From contig NW_005195301.1 in NCBI RefSeq assembly GCF_000372725.1, positions 663,482 to 707,453 of the forward strand: DNA of 43,972 nt, given 5' to 3'. The position numbers were made by a program, and so were the translations under genes. The DNA comes from Emiliania huxleyi CCMP1516. Taxonomy: Eukaryota > Haptophyta > Isochrysidales > Noelaerhabdaceae. The notes below the pieces were generated by a model. The model made no database searches and had not been told where the DNA came from. It was given only the letters and a program-made list of their open reading frames with translations. How positions within the stretch are numbered: position 1 is the first letter of the stretch; each line of letters opens with the position of its first letter. Shown in pieces: positions 30,738 through 42,900 of the stretch.

Positions 30738-31942
30738 AACGAAGCCCCCCTGGGGGGGAGATTGACTCAACTCAAGGCCCCAAAGCCCCCTCTCTGGGGG
30801 ACCCCTCCCCTCCCACCCCGAGTGTCCGTGTCCTTCGCGAGTCACCGATGGGGAGCGGGGGGGGGGGGTGCGAAAGACGAACAGGGGAGGCTGGGGAGGG
30901 GGGGTCCACTCTGATGACTGCCGACCGCGGAGGGGTTTTGTCCCACAGGGTTTTACCCTCCGCGTGAGGATCGGCGCGGCGAGGGGGTAGGCTCGAATTC
31001 GCCGCGCAACATTTCACCCCCACAGGACCCCCCCCTCCCCCCCTCATGGTCCCACCACCTAGAACCCCAATCTTAGGCTTCGCACCCTCTCCTTGCGTGG
31101 TGTCCCCCGCTATGTGTCGCCGTCTTCGGGGCACGCTATCCTGTGTAGTCAGGGCAAGTGGGGGCGGGGGGCAGTCCCTTTGACGTATGTATCTCTGGGT
31201 TCTGTCTCTAGTCTCGGAGGGGGGCTTGAAGGTAAGAATATTTTATTTTTATTATGCGCCGGGTTAGAGCCCCTGGTAGGAAAACCGACGGCGTCTCCAG
31301 TTGATGGAATCTGGGTTTGGAGATGATGGAGGGAAGATAGCCTGGGCGATTGCCAACGGCTGAAAATGGCTCCGACAGGTATACACCAATCTTTCACCTG
31401 CGCCCGCCCCACCCCGCCCCGGCCGCGGGCGACGCCGCCGCCCGCCCCCCACCCGCACACGGCCGTCCTCCGTTCACACGATCGTCCTCCGCCCGTTCTC
31501 GCTGGGTTGACCATCCCTGACACTTGGCCAAAATGTGTGCAAAGCCACTTGCGCTGCTCTGCGCGGCCCTGCGGCCGGACCCCGTGGGCTCCGCGTGGCC
31601 TGAGAGACCGGGCCCGATGGCCTGACACGCGCGTGAGCCGCCGATTCCACGGGAGACGCCTCCGAAGAGCTCCGAGGCACTGATCGCGCCCACTCTCGAC
31701 CCCGTACGTACGCAGGCCCTGAATGTCTGATTTCTGCTGAGCTTCAAGGCGTGGGACTCGCAACGATGGCCTCGCGCAACCCTCGCCACATCTGACTTGC
31801 CCACTGCATACCTCGCGCAGGCGCTCTGGACGCTGCTCCACCGGAGAAGCGGCATGAGGCCCTCGCCGCCCTCGCCGCTCTTCGCACTGCGCTGCAGCCC
31901 GCGACGCCGCCCGACGAACCGGCGCCGACCGCGCCGCCAGAC
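30738..31942. other. Upstream region of the long ORF
   Basis: Contains G-runs and C-runs (30740-31060), an AT-rich patch at about 31236-31255 and no complete gene. From an acceptor-like CGCGCAG at about 31814-31820 the frame of the following ORF stays open (LDAAPPEKRHEALAALAAL), so an extra 5' exon may begin there. CCTCGCGCA occurs twice around it, 42 bp apart. Confidence 0.4.
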
Positions 31943-34900
31943 ATGTTCTTCGCCGTGGGCGACTCGTGCCGGCCCTCCGCCGGCGAGCACGCGATCGCTG
32001 CGCTGTCAATGCTCCTCTTCCTCGAGCCGCGGCCGCTCGTGAGCTGGCGCACGCGTGTGCTCGAGCAGAGAGAGGTGTACCGGCTCGCGCCGCACTGGGC
32101 GGCGCCTACCGACTGGCGCGTCGGCAGCGACCGGCCGCTCGATGTGCTCAACGAGGCGCTGCTCAAGGCCCGCTCGCACAAGGGCACGCTCGCCGTCGCC
32201 GTGCACAAGCTCGGCCTTTGCGCGTCGTGCCCGCCGCTGCGTGAGATGGAGACCTACCTGAAGAACGTCAGAGACGCGAACAGCGTCCTCCGCATCAAAG
32301 CGCTCAAAGGCCGCTACCAGAAGCGCAGCGTGCTGCTCGCCGTGCCCGCCGCCGAGCTGCTCGAGCTCTCCCGCGTGCGGCTCGAGCTGCTGCTCATGGA
32401 GGCTGCCGCCGCCGCGAGCCCGCCGCCCGTGAAGGAGATGAGGAAACCGGAGCTGCTTGCGGCTCTCGAGGACTCGCAGGCCAGGCGGCGCGCCGTCGGC
32501 GCGCAGCGCGACAAGCTTGCGCACCAGCTGCGGACGGCGGCGGCCCAGCGCGCCGCCGCCGTCGCGAAGGTGCAGGCGGCGACCAAGAAGAAGCTGGAGC
32601 GCGTCCGCGCTGCAGAGGCGGAGCGCGCTGCTGCCGTGCGCGCCCATGCCATTAAAGCCGCGGAGGGCGTGCTCGCCGGGCGGCTCACGCAGCTCAAGAA
32701 CTGGCGCAACCGGGCGAACGCGCGCGCGCGCTCCGCGGAGGCCAAGCTCGACGAGGAGACCAAGAAGATTTCGAAGCTGCGCTCGCGCGCGGTCGACGCA
32801 GAGCACGAGGAGGCCGCGCTGCGGGCGCAGGTCGACGACCTGGTCGAGGAGAACCGCGGCACAGGGGCGGAGAGGGAGGCGGAGCGCGAGTCGCACAAGC
32901 GCGTGCGCGAGATGCCGACGTGGGACGCGCGGCGCGGCGCTGGCGCGGGACGCGGCCGGGCGATGTTGCACTGGACACACCGCGTCACGGTCTACGTGCT
33001 GCTCGCGCTGGGCACGCCCGCCTCCGCCTGCGGCAAGGCGATCGTCGCTGTAGTAAAGCGTGCGGCGCCCTGGCTCGCGCCGGTCGAGCCGACCGTCAGC
33101 AGCATTCGCGAAATGCGCTTCGAGCTGCGCCTCGTCGAAGAGGCGATGGCGGCGCGGCGTGTGGCTGCGGCGCATCGCGTGCGGCAACTCGGCTTTGACG
33201 AGACCACGAAATTCCAGGACCCGTCTATGGTGACGAGCGTCCTCGTCGAGCCGACGCCGGGCGCGGCGCTGCAGGTGATCATTCTGCGCGCGGCCTACTG
33301 CACGGGCGGCGGCACCGCCGAGCTTTGCGCGTCGGGGATCGAGAGCAAGTGCTTCGCTCGCTTGCGGCAGCACCTGACGGGCTGGCGCGACACGTGCAGG
33401 AGGCTGCACCCCGACCACGCCTGGACCGGTCCGGACCCGGAGCTGTGCGGGCTGCAGCGGCTCGGCGGCGGCGGCGCTTTCATCTCGGACACGTGCTCGT
33501 GCGCGCGGAAGACGACCGGGCTCCTCATCACCGAGGTTGCGCGGCAGGTCAAGGCCAAGTATGACCCGGCGGCGTGGGCGGCGCTCTCCGAGGCGGAGCA
33601 GGCGACCGCCATCACCGCGCACGCGACCCACTGCTGGCACCACATCCGGAACATAGTCCTCAAGGCGCAGTCGACGGCGCAGTCGGCTCACGTGAAGGAG
33701 GCGCTAAAGGAGGAGCTCGAAACCTTCGCCGCGTACGAGCGCATGACTACCGACTTTGACGCCGTGCTTCGCGCCGACTACAAGGAGCTGCACCACGGCG
33801 GCCGCTACCACAAGGGGAAGGGGAAGGAGTTCGCCGAGGCCATGCGCGACGCCCACCCGAAGGCTTTCATGATGCTGTTCGAGCGCGCCGAGGGCGGGCG
33901 ACAGGACCTCGACTATGACGCTTCCGTGCCCATGTACGTCAACGTGTTGTTCGTGATCGCCTGGCTGCACCCGCGCGTCTTCTCCAAGTCGCACTCGAAC
34001 ACGCTTGAGGACTTCATCTACGTGACGCACTGTGCCATGGAGTACGTGGCGATGATGCGCGCTAACGCTGCCATCGACCTCCTGATCGCGCGGCCGTGGC
34101 GCTGGCTCGCCGGAAACGGCTCCAAGCTGGTCAACTGGTCGCCGTACTCTATGGGCGACCAGGTGCTCGAGCGCGTCGAGGAGCTCTACACTCGCGCCGC
34201 GTCCGACGGCTCGGTGCTGCTCAACCCCCGCACGTGGGACACCTTCTGGAAGCCGATCGCGGACACGCAGCCCGCGTTCGCCGCCTACCTCAAGTACACG
34301 TATGAGGAGGAGACGGTGATGTCGCCCGACGGCAGCACGCGGCACCTGGTCTACCAGCTCGCGCGCCGCGCCATCCTCGAGCCGACGGACGAGACGCGTA
34401 TGCGGACGCGTGCTACCACGATCGAGTACTTGCAGGTGCAGGCGCGGGCAGGCTTGCGGAAGATGCACGACGAGCGCACAGTTCTCCCCTCCTATTTAAC
34501 GTCGCAAGACGGCGCGCTCTGTGCCGCCAAGGTCGGCCGCGCGCACGCCGACACCATCGGCTGCGAGAACACCAACGACCGCTTCTCGGAGTCGGTCTTC
34601 GGCACCTTTGACCGCTCGCTCAAGCGGAACGAGGGCTGCTCGCGCGAGGCGGCGTCTGCGCTCGCACACGCGGCGCGGATGAAGTCGTTTGCGACGGGCG
34701 ACGCGGTGCGCCACCGCAAGGCGCTCGACGCGCCGTCGCCCGACGCGTCGCTGGGCTACTTTCACGAGCTACCGTGGCAAGAGCAACACGCTCTGGTGGA
34801 GTGGGCTCGCCTGGCGCAGCGCCCGTCGCGCGCCGTCGACCGCGCGGATAACGCCCAGTACGCCGCGTATGTTAAGGCGAAGGCCAAGACGGCGTCGCAG

Positions 34901-35812
34901 GAGGAGCTGAAGGCGCTGGTCACGGAGTGGGCGTACGGCATGTCCTTCTTTGAGCGCTGGCAGGAGCGGGGCGTGCGATCCGTCGCGCAGCTGAACGCGG
35001 GCCTGCGGAGCATCTGCGCGTGCCGCGCCCCGGCCTGCCGATCGGGCTGTACGGCTAATCAGGCCAAGCTGGATTGGCTGCGAGAGCAGATCGAGATGCG
35101 CACGCGCGGGTTGCAGTGGGTCGAGTTCGCGGCGCGCTGGTCTTCCAGCACGGACGAGTACGTCGGCACCGTCGAGGAGCTCACGGGCCACCTCAAGGAG
35201 CTGATCGAGCACGAGCGCGACCTGCGCGAGAACGACGAGCTCCCCGACGTGGCGCCGCCGCCCGTCGTCAGGCGTAAGACCTTCAAGCAGCTCGGCACGC
35301 CCACTGCGCAGGCCGAGGTGCTGATGGCGGCGCGCGAGGAGCTCACGCCCGATGAGCTGCGCGAGGCGGCCGAGGACGAGCGCGACCGGCTGGAGGAGGC
35401 GGGCGAGATCGACCACGTCGCCGACGCGCAGCCCGAGCGCCCTCCAGATTTTGCCAGCTTGCTCAACGTCCACCTCGAGGTGCGCTGGCCGTATCGCGTG
35501 CCGGACCAGGCGAAGAAGCGCGGCTACAAGACCCACTACATCTGGGCGGAGGGCGAGGTGGTCGAGATTGCCGACGGCACGACTACGAAGCGCACGCCGC
35601 AGTGCAAGACGGTCCTTGCGTGGGGCGCGGTGCGCATCAAGTGGCCGAAGGACAGCCGCTACGACGAGGATGAGTCGTTCACCTGGACCGTCTTGGTCGA
35701 GGACTCGTGGCGCAAGGAGAAGCACCTCGGCTGGCGCTTCGCCAAGCCGGAGCTGGCGCGGCGCGGCGCGGCGGCACGCGCGGCAAAGCGCGCACGGGCT
35801 GACACCTCGTAG
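31943..35812 (+). CDS. Long single-exon protein, possibly transposase-derived
   Basis: 1289 codons, no intron, with typical host codon use. Order: a helical N-terminus; a coiled coil at about residues 170-330 (VQAATKKKLERVRAAEAERA); a helix-turn-helix-like stretch (YVLLALGTPASACGKAIVAV); then LGFDETTKFQDPSMVTSVLV, SDTCSCARKTTGLL, THCWHHIRNIV and GCENTNDRFSESVFGTFDRS. Asp in GFDETT, Asp in SDTC and Glu in FSESVFG are spaced as an RNase H-like DDE triad might be, which is the main hint of a transposase. A Cys cluster (CACRAPACRSGC) and a C-terminal SH3/Tudor-like segment (WAEGEVVEIADG; TWTVLVEDSWRKEKHLGWRF) follow. No terminal inverted repeats were found. The alternative is a lineage-specific family of unknown function. 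Confidence 0.6.
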   Translation: MFFAVGDSCRPSAGEHAIAALSMLLFLEPRPLVSWRTRVLEQREVYRLAPHWAAPTDWRVGSDRPLDVLNEALLKARSHKGTLAVAVHKLGLCASCPPLREMETYLKNVRDANSVLRIKALKGRYQKRSVLLAVPAAELLELSRVRLELLLMEAAAAASPPPVKEMRKPELLAALEDSQARRRAVGAQRDKLAHQLRTAAAQRAAAVAKVQAATKKKLERVRAAEAERAAAVRAHAIKAAEGVLAGRLTQLKNWRNRANARARSAEAKLDEETKKISKLRSRAVDAEHEEAALRAQVDDLVEENRGTGAEREAERESHKRVREMPTWDARRGAGAGRGRAMLHWTHRVTVYVLLALGTPASACGKAIVAVVKRAAPWLAPVEPTVSSIREMRFELRLVEEAMAARRVAAAHRVRQLGFDETTKFQDPSMVTSVLVEPTPGAALQVIILRAAYCTGGGTAELCASGIESKCFARLRQHLTGWRDTCRRLHPDHAWTGPDPELCGLQRLGGGGAFISDTCSCARKTTGLLITEVARQVKAKYDPAAWAALSEAEQATAITAHATHCWHHIRNIVLKAQSTAQSAHVKEALKEELETFAAYERMTTDFDAVLRADYKELHHGGRYHKGKGKEFAEAMRDAHPKAFMMLFERAEGGRQDLDYDASVPMYVNVLFVIAWLHPRVFSKSHSNTLEDFIYVTHCAMEYVAMMRANAAIDLLIARPWRWLAGNGSKLVNWSPYSMGDQVLERVEELYTRAASDGSVLLNPRTWDTFWKPIADTQPAFAAYLKYTYEEETVMSPDGSTRHLVYQLARRAILEPTDETRMRTRATTIEYLQVQARAGLRKMHDERTVLPSYLTSQDGALCAAKVGRAHADTIGCENTNDRFSESVFGTFDRSLKRNEGCSREAASALAHAARMKSFATGDAVRHRKALDAPSPDASLGYFHELPWQEQHALVEWARLAQRPSRAVDRADNAQYAAYVKAKAKTASQEELKALVTEWAYGMSFFERWQERGVRSVAQLNAGLRSICACRAPACRSGCTANQAKLDWLREQIEMRTRGLQWVEFAARWSSSTDEYVGTVEELTGHLKELIEHERDLRENDELPDVAPPPVVRRKTFKQLGTPTAQAEVLMAAREELTPDELREAAEDERDRLEEAGEIDHVADAQPERPPDFASLLNVHLEVRWPYRVPDQAKKRGYKTHYIWAEGEVVEIADGTTTKRTPQCKTVLAWGAVRIKWPKDSRYDEDESFTWTVLVEDSWRKEKHLGWRFAKPELARRGAAARAAKRARADTS

Positions 35813-36979
35813 TGGGCGGTGCGCCACGGTGGGGTCACGGCAGGGGGTGCTCACACTGCGCGGCCGCTGCCAGAGCGCGAAATTTCGCGACTTCGTGCTC
35901 GTGTATCTTTAGTCAGAGACATGTCTGGAGGATAAGGAGTATAGCAGTGTGATCCCCGGCATTAGTACAGTCATTGCAGTGCGCTTTGTGGTTGTTCCGG
36001 GCATATTTTCATCTGACCCCTCTGGCCTACCATGGGCTCTAGCCGGGTTCGCAGGGTGGCACCCTAATCTCTCTCCACCACTATGTCAAAACCCCCCGGT
36101 GACGCCACAGATGAAATGCTCCACTGGGCCCCCGGAACGCGCCTGCGCGGCGGCGAGCAGTGAAGAGGCGCGGAAGCCGGATTTTTTTACTTTGGGACGC
36201 ATTTCGGGCTCCGTACTGGTTGACGCAGAGCCGCACGCACCGACCGGCGCCGTTTGCGACCACGAGGGCGGATGCTGGCCATCCCGGGCTCTGTGCACAT
36301 CGGCAGCACGCGCTCCACGCGCTCCGCTATTCAGATCTTGGCGAACCACCTCGAGAGCGCCGTTTTTATCTCGTGCAATCTCGAGCCGTGGAGATTAGGC
36401 CGAGATCGCTTTGAGCTGCGGGAGATGTTTTGGAGATGCAGCTGCAGTCACACGGACCCGCGGGGCGTGCGCAGCTCGCGACGGAGATGTTTACAGAGCC
36501 CGGGCTCGCTGCGAAGCGATGAGCGGCGCCCGAACGGCAGGGTAGCGTGTCGACCTAGACTGAACGCGACCGAGCAGCAAGGTACTAGGAGTGGCAGCCC
36601 GTGACAGCACCGCGGCCATACGCTTGGGGAGCGGTAGAGCACCGGGGCACAGCTTCGTAGCACGTAGCACGAAATCTGAAACGCAGCTGTCAAAAAAGAA
36701 AGAGTTTTTTGTTTTTCTTTTTCATGTACGTGTTTTTCTTTTTGAAGTTGTGACATTTTAATATAAGACTTGTAAATGTACTAAACACTCCCCACGCATC
36801 TCCCCACACCTCTCCGCCCCCCCTCTCATCACTAGTTCTCTCTCTCAGAGGCGGAGGTGGAGGCGGAGTCAACAGTGACACGACACGGACACGACAGTGG
36901 CATGACACAGGGACACAGACAGGCACGACAGGGGCAGGACAGGGACATGAGGCGGAGGAGGCTGGCCGCAGAGGCCCAC
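35813..36979. other. Intergenic, no supported gene
   Basis: About 1.17 kb between two convergent coding regions. An AT-rich tract with poly-T at about 36690-36780 is a likely site for 3' ends on the minus side. No RNA gene or domain-bearing frame is seen. Confidence 0.55.
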
Positions 36980-39900
36980 TCAAACCGCCAGGCCAAAGGA
37001 AGAGCGCCAGGAGCGGCCGCTACGCTCCTGCCCGGCACCCCGCCCTCGGAGCTCCACCCGGAAAGAGGTCGACGCGTGGCTGCTGCGGCTGCTGCTGCGG
37101 CTGATGGCGCTGCTGCCGCCCCCGCCCGCCTTGCCGCCCTCCTCTGCGACGGCGTTCGCGCCCCGCCCGCCGCGCCAGACGTGCGAGAGCAGCAACAGCG
37201 CCGGCCGGACGAAGCGGAGGAGCAGCGCCGCCGCGGCGAGAGCGAGCGACGCCTGCAGGATGAGGGGGGTCGGCGGCGCGTCGCGCGGCAGCGAAGCGCG
37301 GTACAGGCCCTGCACGGCGAGCTGCGACGCGCTGAGGAGGCCGGCCGAGCCGGCGCAGAGGAGGACCAGCGCCGCCGACGGGAGCGCGTCGAGCGGCGCG
37401 CGCATGGCCCCGCAGCGAGCCGCCCGCGGCGACGAGGCCGCCATAGCCCCCGCGGCCGCCGGCCAGCGCAGTAGCCGGAGGAGGTCGAGGTTGAGGGGGG
37501 ACAGGCCGACCAGGAGGACGGCGAGCCACCGCGGCGAGGGCGCGGCCCCCGGGTCCGCCGCGGAAGCGGAAGGGTCCGCCGCGGAAGGGTCCGCCGCGGA
37601 AGCGCCCAGCGGATGGCCCGGCGCTCCCGCGGCGACCGCCGCAAGGTTGAGGCGCGGCACCCGCCCCTCGGTACGGCGCGCCGGCGGGCGGCGCGCGCGG
37701 GCGAGCCAGAGGCGTCCCGGACGAGCCCCGCGAGCGAACCAGTGGCAGCCCGCGACGAGAGCGGCGGGGGCGGCGAGGAGGAGGGCGAGCGCGAGGGAGG
37801 ACGCCATGAGCAGGGCGCAGGACGCCGGATCGGCCGCCGCCGCGCGCAGGGAGAAGGCTTCGCCCGCCTGCCGCTCGAGCGCGGCTGCGATGGCGCCGCC
37901 CCATTCGGCCCACACGCCACTCGCCGCCGAGGAGGCGCCCACCCCGCCCTCGTCCTCCGCGCCCACGAGGGCGGGGCGGACCGCCTCGTAGAGCAGCCTG
38001 CGCACCGAGAGGGCGTGCGCCGCCATCTCGAGCGCGGCGAGCGGCGGCAGCGCCACCGCGCCGAGCCTCGGCCGCCGGAGCGATGGGAAGCGCACGGCGA
38101 GGAACTGCAGCAAGACGGTGACAGAGAGGGTGAGGAGCATCACAAGGGCCTCGACGCCCGCCGGCGTGTCCGAGTCGGCCACCTCGCGCAACATGTCGGC
38201 GTACTGCTCGAGGAGCGGCGGCGGCGGCGGCGAGGACGGGGAGGTCGGCGGCGGCGAGGAGGGCGGCGGCGGCGGCGAGGGCGGCGGCGGCACCGACGGC
38301 GGCGGCGGCGGCGGTGCCGACGGCGGCGGCGGCGGCGGTGACGGCGGCGGCGGCGACGGGGAGGGCGGCGGCGGCGCTGACGGCGGCGGCCTCGATGGGG
38401 GCGGCGGCGGCGGCGGGGGCGGCGGTGGTGAGGGCGGCGCCGGCGCGAACGGAGGGGGCGGCAGTTTCGGCGGCGGCGCAAACCGGCACGAGCCGTCGTC
38501 GTCGCGCGCGAGCCGGTCGTGGTTCGTGGCGGCCGGGTTCGTGCAGCCGCTGTACGAGCTGCACGACCCGTCGTCTTGGGTGGCGTTGGAGCTGTAGCGC
38601 GGGTCGTTGGACCGCGTGCATCCGGGCACGTAGCATGAGCCGTCGTTGACGGTCGCCCACGAGCGGTAGGTCGGCGACGCGGAGTCGGTGCAACCGCCCC
38701 TTGGCCATTCGCAATCCTGCGCGCCGCCCTGCGTCGCGTTTGAGTTGTAGTTGACCGCGCTCGGCGCCATGCACCCGACCACGACCTCGCCGGCAGCGTG
38801 GCCGCCGCCGCCGCCGCAAAAGCCGTCGCTGACCGTCGCCGCCGAGTCAAAGCTAGGCGAGCGCGTGTCGGTGCAGCCAAAGATGGCGCACGAACGGTCG
38901 TCGGCCGTCGCCCAGGCGGCAAAATTGGCCGCTCGCTCGTCGGTGCACCCAAAGACGTGCGGCACGCACGCGACGCCCTGGCCCGCCGCCTCGACGAGCC
39001 TGTGCCGCTCGCCGCAGAAGACTGGGACACAGGCACCCCCGCCGCTCACAGCGGCGGCCGCGTCGAAGTTCGCGGAGGAAGAGCTTGTGCAGCCGCGCAG
39101 TGAGAGGCCGCACGTGCCGTCGTCGAAGGTCGCGTCCGGGCTGTAGGCTGGATCGGACATGTTGGTGCAGCCGCCGAACCGGCACGCCTGCCCGGCCGCG
39201 CCAAAGTTCGCGGCCCCCGAGTCGGTGCAGTTCCCCCTCCCGCGGCACGCGCTCTCGTCGTGGAAGTGAGCGCCAGCGCTGTAGGCAAGGTCCGTCGGCG
39301 TTTTGCAGCCGCCGTAGCGGCAACTGCCGTCGTCCTTCTCCGCCCGCGGGGCGTAGTTGGATGCGGCAGCATCCGTGCAGCCGCGGGCCACCTGCTTGCA
39401 CCCGGCATCAAAGGTGGCGCTCGAGTCGAAATCTGGTGCCGAGGGGTCGCGGCAGCCCGGCACAAAGCACACACCGCCACCCTGCGCGTCGGGGTCGTAG
39501 TTGGCAGCGCGAGGCTCTTCACTGCACCCGTGTGGCAACCAAACGCATTCATCCGGCTCAGAGACGGTCGTGCCGGGCGCGAAATTCGCGGCCGAGGGGA
39601 ACGCACAGCCAGGCCGCACGCACGAGCCGTCGTTCTCCTCGGCAGCCGGGTCGTAGTTTTGCGAGGCCGAGTCAGTGCAACCCCGCACAGGGTAGATGCA
39701 AGCGGTGCTGTTGTGGAGGTTCACCGCCGCGCTGTAGCTGGTCGCGAGCGGGTCGGCGCAGCCGACCACCGGTGCCGTGCACAAGGCGGGGTCGGGCTCG
39801 GTAGCGAGCGGGTCGAAGGTGAGCGCGGCGGGGTCGGTGCAGCCGCGGATGGCCCAGGTGCAAGCCGCGCCCTCCATTGTTGTGGCCGTGTCGTCGAAGT

Positions 39901-42900
39901 TGACCGCCGAGCTCGCCATACAGCCAGACACTCGCGGCACGCAGCTCCCCTCAACGTTGGCAATCGGATTGTAGTTGAGCGCGGTCGAGTTCATGCAGCC
40001 GATGACATCGTACCAGCAGCGCCCCGAGAAAGCGACCGCCTCCGAGTCAAAGTTGCTCGCCAGCGAGTCGGTGCAGCCCGTGGAGATTTCTGGCCTTGGC
40101 ACCGGCTCCTCGGCGAAGCGCCGGCGCGTCGCGATCTCTCTCTGCTTGCCGGGCGCCCCGAGTCTCGCGCGCGCGCGCAGGGGGCTGAGCACCTCGTCGA
40201 GGGACGCTACCCCTGTGCCCGCCGCCTCACTCTCTCGCCCAGCCGCCGCCTGCGCGGGCGAGCCGGCCGTCGCTTGCAGCGCGCGCCTGCCTCCTCCCCC
40301 GCTGCCAAGGCCGAACATGTCGAAGAAATCTGCGTTGTTATCGGCGCACCCCCTGGCGAAGCTGTTGCCGATGATGTCGTTCAGGAACGGCTGCGTGTTC
40401 AGCGCCTCGGCCGCCTCGGTGTAGAGGTCCTCAAGGGCAGCCTTGCTGGTCACGTCGAACCAGCCGCGCGTCGTAAAGTTGGCCAAGGTGCGGTAGAGCA
40501 CGTCTCCCACCTGCACGAGCGAGTTTGCGGCCACGCCAACGCCTTCACAAAGGGAGGCACAGGAAGGCCAGCAGAGCTCGTCGCTGGCGCACTTCAGGAC
40601 GCTGAAGGCGCAGCCGGCGCCGAGCATGAAGTCGACGTTGCGCTGGGTCGCGAGCCACGCAACGACGGCCAAGTCCGTGGACCCATCGAGCAACAAGCGC
40701 AACGCGTCGAACTCGTTGACCAGCTGCGGCTGCTTAGAGTTCGGGAAGCGACAAGCATCGATTCCTAACCCTGTGAAGGGCGGCGCCTGCCCTTCACAGC
40801 GCGGGCCTTCCACAGAGATGCACGGCCGTGACGAGCCACTCGACTCGCACGGGACGCACGGGAGCAGGTTCTCGCACGTGAGCATCGAAGCGTCCGCCAC
40901 CTCGACGCTCGTAGCGTTGGGCCGCAGCAGCGGCGCCGACGCCGCGGAGAGCGGCGTGATGATTCTACTCCTGTCGCCATTACCCCCCTTGATGCTACCC
41001 TCTCCGATGAGGAGCGATGACTCGAGGGGCAGGTTGAGCGGCCTGTTTGCTAGGTTGTCCCTGCAGCGGCCGGGATTGTCACCCAGCGCAGCCGGCTTCA
41101 CCCGCACGAGCTCGTCGGCAGCGCCAATCTCGACAAAGAAGGCGCCGTTGAAGTTGCTCGTGCCGCTCCGCTCGGTGGGGAAGCCGAGCTCGTTGACGCT
41201 CGAGTCGAGCAGGAGGTCGCTATTCTGGTCGACGAACACCTCGCAGTTCGTGATGTAGCCGAACACCGCGATCTCCCCGTCCGCGAAGTTGTACTTGCAG
41301 AGGGCGGCGTTGTTGACGTCGACATCCGGGTTGAAGTTTTTGGCGATCGAGTCCAAGCAGCCTTCGGTCGGCGGGGCGAGCGGCGGCGATGGGAGCGACG
41401 GCGGAGCGGGAGGTCTCGCGACGCAGCTGCCATCGTTGAAGTCGGCGTCCGGGTCGTAATTCGCGTATTGGCACGAGTTGTCGTATTTCGTGGGGTCGAC
41501 GCAACCGGCGGGGTCGAGGCAGCCCGGGTAGCGGCACAAGCTGTCGTCGCAGACCGTCGAACTGGCCAAGAAGTTGCTCGCGTTCGAGACGCAGCAGCCG
41601 ACAATCTTTGGCCGGCAAGAGCCGTCGTCGAGGCAAGGTAGCCCTGCTGCGGCCCCGCACGTGTCGTCGTAGTTCGGGGCGTCCGACTGGGCGCAGGCGA
41701 AGCGGAAGCAGGACCCATCGTCGGAGGTCGCGTTCGGCATGTAGTTTGCCGCGTTCGAGTTCGTGCATCCAAACGTGGGAAAGTCGCACGCGGTGCCGTT
41801 GGTGTCGACGACGACGGACTGGTTGTTGGCGTTGGTGCGGTCGTCGTAATTGTCGGCGCGCGGGTTGGGGCACCCAAAGTAGAGGCACGAGTCGTCGTCT
41901 CGATTCGCCAGCGGGCGGTAGTTGAGCGCCGCGGCGTCCGTGCACCCGAGCACCGCGTCCACGCAGCTGCCGTCGTCCACCGTCGCCTCGGAGTCGAAGT
42001 TGAGCGCGCCGGGCCGCGTGCAGCCGGGCACGCGAAAGATGCAGCTACCGTCGTCCGCGGTGGCGTCGGCGAGGTAGTTCAGGGCGCTCGAGTTCGTGCA
42101 TCCAAACGTAGGAAAGTCGCACGAGCCGTCGTCTCGATTCGCCGACGAACGGTAGTTGAGGGCCAGGGAGGCCATGCAGCCAGGAATCTCCGGCACGCAC
42201 GAGTCGTCGGGCACGGTGGCCAACGAGTTGTAGTTCACGGCCGACGAGTTGGTGCATCCCTCCACGGTGTACTCGCACGGCGCGTCCGGGTTGGGCTCGT
42301 TCGCGAGCGGGTCGTAGTTGTCCGCGGCCGGGTCCTCGCAGCCGGGCCGCGCCTCCACGCAGGAGCCGTCGTCCTCGTTCGCCGCCGAATTGAAGTTAAC
42401 GGCGGTGGCGTTCAGGCAGCCCGGCACGGGGTAGACGCACGAGTCGTCGAGGATCTGAGCCTCCGAGTCAAAATTGAGGGCGGCCGTGTCGACACAGCCT
42501 TTCACCAGGAAGACGCACGGGTTCTGCGGGTCGTCCGTGTTCGCGTCGGGCCGGTAGTTTGATGCCGACGAATTTTGGCATCCGAGGACTGCAAACACGC
42601 ACGAGCCGTCGTACACGGTGGCCTCCGAGTTATAGTTCAGCGCCTGCGAGAAGACGCAACCGTACACCTCGAAGGCGCACGACCCGTCGTCAACGTCCGC
42701 GAACGAGTTGTAATTGTCGGCGCCTGCGGGAGGGCTCGGGAGGGTGGGTTCGGGTACCGTGGGGTAGGGGAGGGTAATTGTCGGTGCCTGCGGGAGGGCT
42801 CCACCTCGTGAGCTGTCTTGTGTGCTGTGATCTGTGCGTCCAGCAGTCCGGACCCAGTGATGCGGCCGGTGACAGCGTGCCTCGAGTCGGCTCCCGAGCC

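Noticed and set aside
31000..36800. Terminal inverted repeats around the 1289-codon ORF
   Set aside because: I compared the flanks by eye and found no convincing inverted or direct repeat pair; boundaries of any mobile element remain unknown.
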